Below are positions 35,232-46,213 of a DNA stretch of 64,000 nucleotides, piece after piece. A program made the translations under genes and the position numbers. Each line of letters starts with the position of its first letter. The stretch's first letter is position 1. The notes beneath the pieces are model-generated. The model was not told the DNA's origin, ran no database searches, and saw nothing but the letters and a program-made list of their open reading frames with translations. The stretch lies in NCBI GenBank assembly GCA_947685225.1, contig CANTUV010000039.1, positions 32,232,001 to 32,296,000 on the forward strand. The letters run 5' to 3'. The DNA comes from Garcia nutans (lineage: Eukaryota; Streptophyta; Magnoliopsida; Malpighiales; Euphorbiaceae).

Positions 35232-36398
35232 TATTTTTGGTGAGCAAGTGATTGAGTCGTTGCTAGATACCTCATCTCCGGTGTAGGTCGGATTGTTGTA
35301 AGCTTTTGAACTGTCGTAATCTAGGGCTATGAGCCAAAAAGGATCAATGATATGAGATGAAAATGTATGTATGCATGTATGCATAAACAATAGATAAACA
35401 AGGACAAATAGGACGTTCCTTCCAACCTTACAACATCCACACACGAATGGCGAGTCTCTTTTCCTAGGTATATGGTTAACAAATACCAACATGGGGCATC
35501 TTGTTTTTGAATAATTCCCTCAGACGTTTCAACCAATAGTTATATTTTAAAAAATGGAAATCAATCCATGATAATTCCCATTAATTAGGTTTTAATCCAT
35601 TCAACCAACTAAAGTAGCTTTTATGCTATATTGGATTAAAACTAAATTAAGAGGTTTATTATAGATAGATTTCTCTTTTGAAAAAAGTAACTAATGGTTC
35701 ATGTCAAAAACAAGCCCATGGTTAATTTATTCTTAGTATAAACTAGGCTCCCAATTAATTTTTGGTATTTCATAATTAACCAAAATAATTTGCAAGCTCT
35801 TTGTAAGAAAAGGTTGGATAAAAACAATTTTATTTCTAAGCGCATTGTAAAAAGATTTTAGAAAAAAAACATATTTTGGGCTTATTATTTGGGCCATGAG
35901 CAAAAGAATTTTTGATTTATTTTTAGAAAAGTCTTATGTCTAAAGACTATCTTGAAAAATTTTGAAAATAGCTTTGGTCTTTTGGATTTTAAAGAAAAAC
36001 TTATTTTGAGCTTACAATATACCTAGGTCATATTAGAAAAAGAACAAACCAAATAAGCCATGATTTAAGCCAAGATAAATTACCCTTGTCAAACAACATG
36101 CATTTGGGGCAAAACCTAAGGAAAGTAACTAGGCCAATTACATGAGCTTTAGTCTTTGGGTAAAAAGGCTTAGGCTCCCATAGCAAGTATATACCAAATG
36201 GTATGAGGCTATGAGTGGTTATGCCATGCTCGAACTCCATACCTTGAGTGAAAGTATGGTATCCCTTACATAACACAACACGGGTAAGACGCGCATCCTA
36301 ACTCACGTACACGATGCAATCTAATATGATGCAATGGATAATATCATTATAAAAACAGAATAGAATAATAAAAAGACCAACGGAATCAACTTCTCTTG
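35232..36398 (-). other. Leader of element A between primer site and gag
   Basis: About 1.17 kb, colinear with 58101-59261 (B) and 51050-52198 (D). The frame DPFWLIALDYDSSKAYNN just before the gag ATG is open in A and nearly so in B and D, so gag might start further upstream. A CTCATAG|CCC acceptor-like site is at 35326/35327 (see findings). Confidence 0.7.
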
Positions 36399-36416
36399 TC
36401 CCCAGTGGAGTCGCTA
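36399..36416 (-). other. Primer-binding site of element A
   Basis: Read on -, TAGCGACTCCACTGGGGA, 1 bp from the LTR end. Elements B and D have TGGCGACTCCACTGGGGA and TGGCCACTCCACTAGGGA. This non-Met site fits the tRNA-Arg primer reported for Ogre-type elements, from memory; matching to plant tRNA 3' ends would settle it. Confidence 0.75.
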
Positions 36417-36417
36417 C

Positions 36418-38491
36418 TGTGAGCGGGGATTTTCGCCCCCACTCCCGGTGGAATGGTTCTTGCCACTTCGGCACTGTTTAGGCTCGGGGCCTTAGAGAAC
36501 ACGGACCTAAGTCTGGAGAAAATGGAGTCGCCACCCGGATGAGCCGGGAAAAAGAAAGTTGTGGATGACTCGATTCCTAAGGAAAGCCCAACTGCCTAAT
36601 GGGTTCGAAAAGTTGGGTACGTGTGGGGAAGGTGAGAAATGGCCCAGCACCCCCACAACGCCCGGTTCATTGGAACCGGCCTCCTTTACAGGTCTTAATA
36701 TTATAAAATTCTTAAATATAACAATATTATCCATATTACACACAATAATTAAAATAAAGCATTGATATATTGAAAATCAAAACAATGTCCAAACAAAACA
36801 ATTAAATGGATACCCATCCAAGGATGGAAACATGTCCTTACATCCCATGCCTAAATAGGACACCCAGCGAAAGGTAGAAATATGTCCTTTACATTGGTTC
36901 TAAAATAGAGAAGCAATTTAAATTACATGATATTTAACTAATGAGGTACCCACCAAGTGGAAACATACCTCTTACAACATTTGGAAATCTAAATAAATCG
37001 ATAAAAGTAAATAACCATTCATCATAAATAAATCATTCATCAAAGGTGTCAAACATCAATAGAAAGTAAACATCCATCCATGATAAATTAATTAAACCAT
37101 GCATTGAACTTAAATAAATTAAAGCATATAAAATAAATCAAAGCATAATTAAATATAAAATTGAATAAGGCAAATAAAGATTCAAATTAGGGCTACTGTT
37201 TCTATTTAAGATTCTTTATTTCATGTGTTTAGGGTTTTGGAATTTTATGGGATCAAGCTACTGTATGTTTTAAAGAAATTGAAATGGAGCAAAGTTTTAT
37301 AATTTAAGAGGTTGATAAAGTTCTTTGATTAACCAAATTAGTGTTTGAGAAGTGAAATCATGAAACTAGGGTTTGGACACTTTAAAACATTTAGATTTAT
37401 TATTTATGGTCACTGGATTGTGTTTTTAAGCTTACTGTGTTTGATTATGTTTATAGGGTTTTAAGGTTTAAAGGATTAGGGTTTAGAAAACTTTAGGGTT
37501 TAGGTTTTAAGGGAGTTAGGGTTCACTGTTTTGGGTTTTGGAGTTGAATTAGGGTTTTAGAATTTTAGAATTAGGGTTTCGAAGAATGAATTAGTTTTTA
37601 GAATTTGGAAAAACAATTGATAATTTTATGAAACTTTATGAAAATAAATAAAACGATTTAAGGTTTATATAGATAGAAAAGATGTTTTAAGGGTTTTTGG
37701 AAAGAAACAGAACTCAATTTAGGGTTTTAAAATTTTGTAAAACAAATGAGGGTTTTGAGATTTTGAAGAAACAAAAATAACAATTTTAAGCTTTTTGGAA
37801 AACAAAGCAATGAATTAAGATTTTTAAACTTTAGAAAAGGGGAATTAAGGTTCTAGGGTTTTTGAATTAAAAGAAACAATTAGATGATTTAAGCTACTGT
37901 GAAGAATTTAGACAATTGATGCATACCTCCGTTTGTTGGTTTCACCAAAAATTTCTTCTTGGATGAACAAAAATAAAGACAAGCTTTACTGCCTTTGAAT
38001 TGGTTGAATTGTTTGTCTGCTCTCTCAAAAAATAGATTGATTCAAAACTTTTCCTCCTCAGTTTTGGTCTCAATCTTCCTCAAAATCTCCGTCTGATTTC
38101 CTCTTTTTTCCTCTTTTTTGTATTGATTTAGTCCTTATTTATAGAAGGTTTCTATGGTTAAATCTAGTTATTCATGGAATATAACATTCATTCAGAAAAG
38201 GAAACCAAAACCTAATTGTATTAGGTTTCAAAAAATTTGCGTCGGAAAAATTTTGCTGGCGAAAAAAAAGACTGCTGCGAAAAAATTGTACTGGCAAAAA
38301 AAAACTGCTGTGAAAAAAATGAGCTAGCGAAAAAGCTGACGCAGCTAGCTGCGGAAATGGCTGGCAAAATATTATTTAATTAAGATAGCAAAAATTATTT
38401 TAGACTAATTAAAATATATTGGACAACACAAATTATTTTGGACTAATTAAAATATATCGGACTGGACTGGGTTAAAAATTAAGGGTCTATA
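36418..38491 (-). repeat. 5' LTR of element A
   Basis: TATAGACCCTTAATTTTTAAC to CCCCGCTCACA, 2.07 kb. TATA box at 38136-38143 (-). Compared with the 3' LTR it lacks part of the GC-rich U3 segment near 38350, which accounts for the 100-bp length difference. Confidence 0.9.
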
Positions 38492-39503
38492 CACTCTTAT
38501 ACACAAAATCTAAAAAATGGCATAACCTTCCCCCATTGAAGGTTTTCCATTCCAACACAATCCTTTACTCATTTCAAGCTTATATTCATCACTTTTAACA
38601 CTGAACAACATGCTTAAACAAATAAAATCACACAATTCAACAATTTTGGAAAATCACTTTTCCAAAACCCTAACTCTCCACTTCCATTCTCAAACTCCAA
38701 CCCAACACCACCAAATCCAATATTTGACTTTAAAATACTTGTTTATGAATCAAAACAACACATTTAGAACCAATTTGCACAATTAAAGTTCATATTTTCA
38801 AAACCCCAAAAATCCATAACCCTAAATTCTCTCTCTTCACCATTCTTTAACCAAACTCCATCATCTCTTCAATATAACCTTAGAATCATTGTTAACTACC
38901 TAAAATAACATCAGACACACCAATTCCAATAATTATAACATACTACATGAAAATTTCAAAACTCACATACTCCAAATTTCCAAGGAATTCAAAGAAAAGA
39001 GTTGGAAACTTACTAATTTTGTGGAAATCACCAAAAATCCACTTGAAATTTGTTAAATCCTTCAATTTATGGAGTATGGAAGAATCAAATTCTTGCTCCA
39101 AGCTCCCATGGAAAAACATCCTAGAGGAAGAAGAAGAAGAAGAAGACTTTTTAAATTTTCTTTTTCTTTTCATCTTTTTTTTTAACCATATATATATTAA
39201 AATAATTTAATAATTATTTATTTATTTAATAAATTAAAAGTCCTAATTTCCCTCTTCCATTGAAAAATAATTTATTTTTGAATTAATTTAATAATTTTTA
39301 ATTTATAAGATTTAATTACCAAAATATCATTTTCTTTTAAAAAGTGTTGACTTTTATATGTTATGTATATTTTTCATATATATCACATATATATTCCACT
39401 TTTTCATTTAAAATCCCTTAATTTAATTTATCCTTTTAAATTATAATTTATTTTATCAAATTTTTTAAAAATTAGAAATTTTCAAAAATTTTAGGATGTT
39501 ACA
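38492..39503 (-). mobile_element. LTR G, 5' part in its own orientation
   Basis: Continues from 22847 after the CACTC duplication and runs to TGTTACA at 39503. A GAA/GAG microsatellite is at about 39123-39147. The open frames at 38943-39210 on both strands coincide with that microsatellite and show no conserved motif. Confidence 0.83.
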
Positions 39504-39602
39504 AGACCGTTCTCTTGTAAATTCAAATCAGAACACCTTCGTCTCTAACACTATCTTATAGTTTTAAGTTTTTTTTTTTTTTTGAGAGCTTCATCACTTA
39601 CC

Positions 39603-39743
39603 ATGGCTGCTACTCAACACTCTTCAAGGTTTGGGACACAATCAAACAATGAATTGCTTCTTTACCTTTTTAATAATGAAGTGGAGTAAATTTCGCTGTT
39701 ACCCGGGATGCATCTCCACCGAAGTTCCAAAGAAAAAATACCA
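39603..39743 (+). pseudogene. Possible first exon of the PMD pseudogene
   Basis: ATG in a CACTTACCATGG context, MAATQHSSRFGTQSNNELLL, one stop after NNEVE, then a GTAAGTG donor-like site at 39744. Upstream on the ancestral contiguous sequence lies TATATAAA (20903). No homology recognised in the exon itself, so this is an inference from position. Confidence 0.3.
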
Positions 39744-39879
39744 GTAAGTGTTACTTTGTTGTTATTTAATTACTTATTGATACAAAATGTATTAGTATAA
39801 TTAGAAATGTGGTTGTTTCAGAATATGCATGAAATATTTATATAGTGATGTTCGTAAAAATTATTGTATAGAAATATTT

Positions 39880-40400
39880 ATGAAAATTTACGTAATAAAA
39901 TTTACAAAATCTATTGTGCATGAAAATGAATGTAATAAAATTTACAAAATCTATTGTGCATGAAAATAAATGTAATAAAATTTATAAACATTATTTTGTA
40001 GCAGTATGTATAAGAATGATCATGAAAATTTATGTGTACAAAATTTTTAAAAGTTATTGTACAAAAATATGCATAAAAATTTATTAAAAAAAAAGATGTG
40101 CGTCAAAATTCATATGTGTAATATTGCATAAAATTTAACTATACAAAACTTATGAAATTTATGTGTACATTTATAAAAATTAATATATAAAATTTATGTG
40201 CACAAAATTAGTAAAAATTATTATATAAAAGTTGTCTACAAAATTAGTAAAAATTTATGTGTACAAAATTTATAAAAATTATTATATAAAAATTATGTGT
40301 AGAAAATTAGTAAAAATTTATGAGTACAAAATTTATAAAAATTATTATATAAAATTTATGTGTATGAATTATTGTATAAGAGTGTGCGTGAAAATTTATA
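39880..40400 (+). repeat. AT-rich degenerate tandem repeats
   Basis: A unit of about 40 bp (TGAAAATGAATGTAATAAAA and following) repeats twice to three times at 39905-40000. It then grades into AAATTTATGTGTACAAAATT units. Probably intronic or spacer DNA of the PMD locus. Confidence 0.7.
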
Positions 40401-40429
40401 TGTGTACTTACCTTGACTTACCTATATTT

Positions 40430-41477
40430 GGACAACACGATGGTTGTGACAATAAGGTAGGAGAAAATATTCACAAACCCCGCAAATGGTATGATCGGGC
40501 CCCACCTGCAGTAAAGAGAATAGTTCGAGAGAGCAGTTTCGAAGACTTCGCTTTACAATTGCCTGCCCGGGACTATTAAATTGATCGAAGTATGATCCAA
40601 GCACTTGCAGAGTGGTGGTTGGACACAACCCATACTTTCCACCTACCCATTGGAGAGATGACAATTGGTCCGGTGGATTTTGCTGCCATCACAGGTCTCT
40701 CATGTGATGGAACCCTTGTCCCTTTGACTAATAATATTTTAAAGAAGGAAGAAATTCGACAGCCAATCGGTGTCAGACCCCGATATAGAGGACCATACAA
40801 GATCAAACATGAGCCCATCTGAGAGTATTGAATAAAGCATTCATGACCTGTGGAGGATGAGAAGGACAAATAGTATACTCGAGGGTTCCTATTGTATCTG
40901 CTAGGGGCAACTATTTTGGACAACACCGAGTCTGCCATCCACTTATTGGTGTTGCATGTCCTTTTTGACTTAGACTGTGTACCTTCTTATGCATGGGGAG
41001 AGACCAGCCTCGCTTTCCTGTATCACTGCTTTGATGCACTTTGCAAGAATAAAAGATCCTTTATTGGGATGTATCACTTTCTTTATCACTATTAATCCAA
41101 ATAATACATGTGTATAGACTTGATCTTTCTTTTCATGTATAGGTTTGGGTGTATGAGCATAACTTAGTGAGAGTCCCCAACATTATGACGCCATGGGTTG
41201 GATATCCCAGGCTAATTTTCTGGTTATCGGGTCGTAGAGAGGTGTCTAGAACCCACCATGTTCACACTCACTGCTTCCATATGAGTCGCTTAACCTGGGA
41301 CCAAGTAAGAGAAATGTTAATATTAATATCCAAAATTATAATTAGAACAACTTACCTATTCACTTTTCTACAGGTGAATGTGGATTGATGGAGAGCTGAA
41401 GAGAGAAACAACTGGATTGGATGCATTACTGATGCATTGCCCTTGCAAGATTCCCGTCAGATTATTGATGGCCCAGT
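40430..41477 (+). pseudogene. Plant mobile domain (PMD/MAIN-like) pseudogene
   Basis: Three open blocks in different frames carry the PMD order. Block 1 (about 40500-40822): SSFEDFALQLPARDY, stop, then ALAEWWLDTTHTFHLPIGEM and FAAITGLSCDGT. Block 2 (40880-41095): YLLGATILDNTESAIHLLVL, LDCVPSYAWGETSLAFLYHC. Block 3 (41142-41388): VWVYEHNLVRVP, then DQV after a Trp. PMD proteins (the aminotransferase-like plant mobile domain) occur in MULE DNA transposons, in some Ty3/gypsy elements and in domesticated MAIN genes that act in silencing and genome stability. Stops and frame changes show it is dead; a large part after GPVSC is missing. An intron may separate blocks 2 and 3 (GTATAGACTTG region), so not every break need be a frameshift. 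Confidence 0.78.
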
Positions 41478-41745
41478 TTCTTGTGGTGTAACGACCCCAC
41501 CTACACAGTCTTACGACAACTGGTCTATTGGGCCTTTTCTCCCGTAGGTGGACCGTAGTCCCAGCCCTCAACCCGGCAGGCCGCCACAGTACTGGACCGC
41601 CCTCGGGAGCCCTCCAATAGGATTTGTTTATTTGGCTTAAATGGTGTACAAACCATTCAAGTCGCCTCCCTGGATCGAACACTTGACCTCACACTTAAGA
41701 GAGCCAGCGTGAGCCATCCAGTACCATTTCTACCACTGGTGAGCC
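41478..41745 (-). mobile_element. Probable tRNA-derived SINE
   Basis: Read on -, the first 80 bp contain a box A-like CTCACCAGTGGTAG and, about 45 bp on, a box B-like GTGTTCGATCC followed by AGGGAGGC, as in tRNA-headed plant SINEs (box B consensus GGTTCGANNCC). The length of about 265 bp fits. I see no poly(A)/poly(T) tail or clear TSD. The opposite end on + reads TGTAACGACCCCACC, which also resembles an LTR start, so a short LTR fragment is the alternative. Confidence 0.45.
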
Positions 41746-42065
41746 AGGCCAGTCAATTCGTCGCAGGAATTTTCTACGGCGAATTGGCTTGTGGCCAATT
41801 CGTCGTAGGTTTTTCCTGCAGCCAATTGGCCCAAGCCAATTCATCTTCGGCGACAAAAAATTTTAGTCGCCGATTTTTTTATTTATATTTTATATTTTTA
41901 ATATTTTTTAACTTTTTTAATATTATCTTTTTTATTTTTATTAAAAATAAATATTATAAATAACCATTATTAAAATAAATATTATTTAATTAAAATACCA
42001 CAAAAATTATTTTGGACTATTTTAAAAATATTGGACGAGACTGGGTCAAAAATTAAGGGTCTACA
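41746..42065 (-). mobile_element. Fragment of a Tat-like LTR (U3 only)
   Basis: On - it begins TGTAGACCCTTAATTTTTGAC and extends through the GC-rich U3 hairpin (TCGGCGAC ... GTCGCCGA at about 41847-41876), ending at the SINE-like unit. It is only about 320 bp and directly follows the pol 3' end of element D. It may be a truncated insertion or the truncated 3' LTR of element D. Confidence 0.75.
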
Positions 42066-42067
42066 CA

Positions 42068-42604
42068 AGGTTTTTTTACACATAAAATCTCTTTAAACTG
42101 TCAATGCTTAATGGCTCACTAAGCACATTCCTGTCCATGTCTGATAACTTGACTGCACCTTTGCTCTTGACTTATTTCACAACATACGACCCTTCCCAAA
42201 TAGGAACTTCCCTCTCGGATTAGGAACATCAGGCTTGCATTATTTTAATACCAAATCACCAACCTTAAGCTTTCTGACTTTAAAGCTTCTATTGTAAGCT
42301 CGAGCTATCTTTCTTTAAAACAACTGATGATGATACAATGCCTTTAACCTTCTCTCTTCTAACAAGGCCAACTGTGTGTATCTACTTACTACCCATTCTG
42401 TCTCAGGCAACTCAGCTTCTAGGACCACCCTCAATGACTTTATCTCAATCTCAATTGGCAACACTTCTTCCATGCCATAAACCAAGGAAAATGGTGTCTT
42501 TCAAGTCAGGGTTCGCACACTAGTCCTCTACCCCCATAAAGCAAAAAGAAGCATCTCCCCAATCCCTGTACGTCTTGGTCATCTTGGACAAAATCTGCTT
42601 AATT
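42068..42604 (-). pseudogene. Element D integrase, C-terminal part
   Basis: Recognisable Tat-type stretch with frame changes: ILSKMTKTYRDWGEM, FALWGYRTSVRTL, PFSLVYGMEEVLPIEIEI, LPETEWVVSRYTQL, RIARAYN-like, VRKLKVGDLVLK, PRGKFLFGKG, KLSDMDRNVLSEP and a final SIDSLKRF. These are the end of the catalytic core and the C-terminal DNA-binding module. It reads towards lower coordinates and is separated from the N-terminal part by foreign DNA at 42605-43640; roughly the central core is missing. No chromodomain, as expected for Tat. Confidence 0.85.
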
Positions 42605-43640
42605 ATTTTATTTTATTTATTGTATAGAAATCAGTTTTATTTTATTCTGGGGTTCGACCGCCGGATTTTTCTTATGGCAAGTTAACCGTCGTACCAGTGG
42701 TCCGACCGCCGTCCAGTCCGAATTTTGTCTATAAAAAGCCTCCGAATTTTCAGAACAAGGGTTCAGTTTTTTTGGGTGAGCTTCGGGCGGACAAACTCTC
42801 TATTTTCACACGCTTAAGGACTTCTCTTGGACTTTTCTTTGCATAAATCTAATCTTGTGTTGCAGGAATCAATTGAAATCAAAATAAAAAACAGTAATCA
42901 AGAATTATAATCCAAGGTCCGAGAAAACGAGATCTGGAACTACGAAGTGGGAGAATCCTAAGCAAGGTAATATCCTAATTTATCCTTGGTCAATTTAAGC
43001 ATATCATGAGCACTACACCTCCTTCTTAATTTCTTTTTGGGTCAAAGACCTAATCTCTTTTGGCATGAAATCTATCCAAATTAAAATCAATCTTTGGCAT
43101 GAAGCCGATCTCAACTAAAATCAACCTTTTGGCATGAAGCCTAAATTGCATTTTCTTTTGGTACCAAGTACCCAAATTTCATCAAATTTAGCACTAAGTG
43201 CTCAAAATCTCACAATTTTGGCAAAAAGCCTGACAATGCACGAAGCATACACACACACATGCATAAATGCATAATTGCCTTTAAATAGGCTTTTCCGAAC
43301 TACATGGGCTTTGATCTCCCATTCAAACGGGAGTATGTAGGCATGTTTGGGATTCACCCCAAATAGCAAGTCCATAATTTACTAACAATCTGTTTGTCTT
43401 CTTTTCTTCATCCCTTTTAGATTTGTTTCTTTTTGGCAAGTTAATCAAATACATGACATAGTCCCCGAATCCTCCTTAGGTTCGTAGATTATAAACTTTT
43501 ACATTGGATGCATTATTGGAGTCAAACAAGGGTTTTCTTAGTTTTTCCCTTTGGACAGAAAAAACTGAGTGGCTACTCCTAACAGCAAGTGAATGTTCAT
43601 CCGAATCCTTTTCGGGTGGAAACCGAGGTTCACACTCTCC
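42605..43640 (+). mobile_element. LTR-like insertion of another Tat-type element
   Basis: Carries a TATA box (CTATAAAAAG, about 42729) with GC-rich upstream DNA, and the block GAACTACATGGGCTTTGATC then ATGTAGGCAT (about 43298-43345), a string I recognise from many plant Tat-lineage LTRs. At 43565 the text GAGTGGCTACTCCTAACAG resembles a primer site. It replaces the middle of the element D integrase. Likely LTR start is TG at 42621; the right border is uncertain. I find no clear TSD, so it may have come with a deletion. Confidence 0.6.
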
Positions 43641-44032
43641 AATAATGTCAATCCACCAGGTTGCGAAATGCCAAGGTGAAGACATAGAATTCAATTTTTC
43701 ATAAGGCATGTGATTCAAATTACCGTAAATCTAGCATTGCTGGCACTTCTTCACAAAATCAGTACAATCTCTCTTCATGGTCAACCAGTAATAACCTTGC
43801 CGAATTATCTTCTTTACTAGAGCCAACCCATTCATGTGAGGTCCACAACTTCCCACAAGTATTTTTCACATGATATATTCAACTTCAGACTTCCTCAAGC
43901 ATCTCAAGTGTACTCCTTCAGGCAATCTTCGATACAACTCTCCATGAAAGGTGATGTACTGTAAGGACCGTCGCTTTATTGCTCTTCTCTCTTCTTTTGA
44001 TTCCCCAATGAGTATTCCTTACTCGCTAAGAA
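43641..44032 (-). pseudogene. Element D integrase, N-terminal part
   Basis: Zinc-binding H2C2 module: YITFHGELYRRLPEGVHLRC, then GPHMNGLALVKKIIRQGYYW, and VKKCQQC with a stop replacing the residue after Cys. The catalytic core begins SPWHFATWWIDIIGE with the first Asp and is then cut by foreign DNA. Stops: one before KILVG and one after QQC. Confidence 0.85.
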
Positions 44033-44530
44033 TCATCTTATAGTGTCATACCACGTATCATGGTCCATATCAGTTTCCATGATTTTTTCGTACTCATAAC
44101 AAGGAGTCAATGAACTAGTCAAAACTAAAGGCATAAGAAATAAATGGATGGGATCCTCCCACACCAAAGCCAATGTGGCTAGGGCGTCAGCCATCTGGTT
44201 TTCTCTCTTGGTAGGTGTATAAATTTGCACTCCTTAAAATTCTTCTTCACCATGGTCAAATAATCGTGGTATGGCTTTAACTTCTCTTCTTTGAACCCCC
44301 ACTCTCCATTTACTTGGGATACCACAAGTAATGAATCACAAAGACTTGCACCTTATCCACTTTCATAATCATCAGGGTTTCCAAACCAAAGATACATGCT
44401 TCATACTCTACCATGTTTTTGGTTGCCCTGAACTTCAACTTCTTAGCTAGAGGGATGAGTTATCCTTCAGATGATTCCAATATTACTCCCAATCCTACTC
44501 CCTTTCTATTTACTTCTTTATCAAAGTACA
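44033..44530 (-). pseudogene. Element D second RNase H (archaeal-like, aRNH)
   Basis: Begins WKMYFDKEVNRKGVGLGVIL with the first catalytic Asp, continues through a region with YEACIFGLETLM, and ends KRENQMADALATLAL. This extra RNase H downstream of a degenerate first one is a hallmark of the Tat lineage (Tat/Ogre/Retand). Stops and frame changes lie in the middle. Confidence 0.85.
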
Positions 44531-46213
44531 TCTTCCATCCTTGTACTTCTATGACCTCTAAATGTTCATTTGAAAATTTCAAAACCACTTCCTCACTATC
44601 CGGCAATGGTTGTTGAGCTAGAAATTCTGCTACTGCTCTACCTTTGATGATTTTTCTGGTTACATATTCAATCTCAAATTCTTCTAAAATTATCAACCAT
44701 CGGTCGTATTTCCCAATCAATGAGGGTGTCTCCCTTAAATACTTTACTGGATCCAACTTGGAAATTGTTTGCACACTATAAGACTGAAAGTAATGTTGTA
44801 ACTTCTTAGAAGACCAAACCATAGCTATATAGGTCTTTTCAATAATACTAAACTTAATCTTATAAGGTAAGAGCTTTCTACTTAAATAGTAGATCATGTG
44901 TTCAATCCCTGATTCATCTTCTTGGGCTAGCATTGCTCTTATTGACTCTTCCTCTACTGCTAAGTATAGTAACAAAGGTTTGCCAAGTTTAGGTGGTTTT
45001 AAAATAGGTGGGTTAAGCAAAAACTCTTTTATACGCTCAAAGGCCTTTTGACACTCTTCATTCCACTTGACTGGCTGGTTCTTTTTAAGTAATTTAAAGA
45101 TAGGATCATATATTATGGTAAGCTTTGCTATGAACCTGCTAATGTACTATAGTCATCCAATGAAATCCCGAACTTCCTTCTCCGTCTTAGGGGCTGGTAT
45201 ATCCCTGATTGCCTTAACCTTATCTAGGTCAATCTCAATTCCATTTGGACAAATCACGTGTCCTAGCATTTTGTCTGAAGTAACTCCAAACACACACTTC
45301 TTTGGATTTAACTTGAGATTATACTTCACTGCTCTCTCAAAGAATATCTCTAGGTTTTGGAAATGTTATGCTCTTATATTCGACTTCACCATCATATCAT
45401 CAACATAAACTTCAACTTTCTTATGCATCATGTCATGAAATAAGGTGGTGGCCATCCTCTGGTAAGTTGCTCCAGCATTCTTTAACCCAAATGGCATTAC
45501 CCTATAATAAAATATACCCTATATAGTAATGAAGGTAGTTTTCGCTTTATCCTCTTGGGCCATTAACACTTGATTACATCCGGAAATCCATCTACGAATG
45601 AGGGTAGCATGCTAGAGGTTGCACTATCAATAAGGACATCTATGTGGGGTAAAGGAAAATCAACCTTAGGGGAAGCCTTGTTCAAGTCTCTATAATCCAC
45701 ACAAACCCTAATCCTTCCATCTTTCTTGGGTATGGGAACTATGTTAGCCAACCAATCAGGATAGTCTATTACTTTAAGGAACTTGAATTGTATCTCCTTA
45801 GTGACTTTTTCTTTGATCAATTTTTCCCATTTTGGTCTTAACAGTCTGAGCTTTTGTTTGATAGGTTTCATATGAGCGTAAGTGGGAATCATGTGCTCAG
45901 CTATATCTCGATCAATCCTAGGTATATCCTCATAAGACCAAGCAAAGACTTCTTCATATTTTTTAAATATTTTTTCTAATCTCTCTCTCTCATTAGGAGT
46001 AAGGTCAGATGCTATGCTAATATTTTTAGGAATATCAGTTGTTCCCAAATTTAATAATTGTGTATCAACATAGTTAATATTAAAAATGCTCATGTAACCA
46101 CTATTTGAATGTATGCAACCATCAGAAAAAATATCACAAAAGTAAGAAAAATCAGACTTTATTACATTCATCTTGGAAAAGAGAACATCATCATCCTCAT
46201 ACAAAGTAAACAA
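44531..46213 (-). pseudogene. Element D reverse transcriptase and first RNase H
   Basis: RT motifs in order: IPKNISIASDLTPNERERLE, EVFAWSYEDIPRID, VPIPKKDGRIRVCVDYRDLN, KASPKVDFPLPHIDVLIDSA, then after a frame break MPFGLKNAGATYQRM, catalytic VEVYVDDMMVKS (about 45385-45420), KLNPKKCVFGV, LGHVICPNGIEID. RNase H follows: LYLAVEEESIRAMLAQED, YYLSRKLL, PSLIGKYDRWLIILEEF, GRAVAEFLAQ. In the first RNase H the catalytic Asp is replaced (LYLAVEEE), which is normal for Tat. The DD pair of RT is intact; at least three stops are present. Confidence 0.92.

Larger units (their letters stand above)
22848..38491 (-). mobile_element. Complete gag-only, non-autonomous LTR element A (TR-GAG type)
   Basis: A 15.6-kb element on the - strand bounded by related LTRs (36418-38491 and 22848-25022, about 5% different in a 350-bp sample by eye) and by the perfect TSD CACTC (22843-22847 and 38492-38496). 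Internal order from the 5' LTR: primer site, 1.2-kb leader, gag, pyrimidine/purine-rich non-coding region, three tandem arrays, polypurine tract, 3' LTR. I see no protease, RT, RNase H or integrase. Two solo LTRs, 31609-34398 and 27661-29784, are nested in it; without them it is about 10.7 kb. Gag ends at the same codon as in element B, so the loss of pol predates both copies. It must have used enzymes from an autonomous relative; element D is a plausible type. Confidence 0.9.

Noticed and set aside
40422..40938. Open - strand frames at 40422-40664 and 40576-40938
   Set aside because: Antisense shadows of the PMD pseudogene, whose + strand motifs are the recognisable ones.
41368..41682. 104-codon - strand frame over the SINE-like unit
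   Set aside because: It spans the junction of the PMD pseudogene and the SINE-like unit and matches no known protein.
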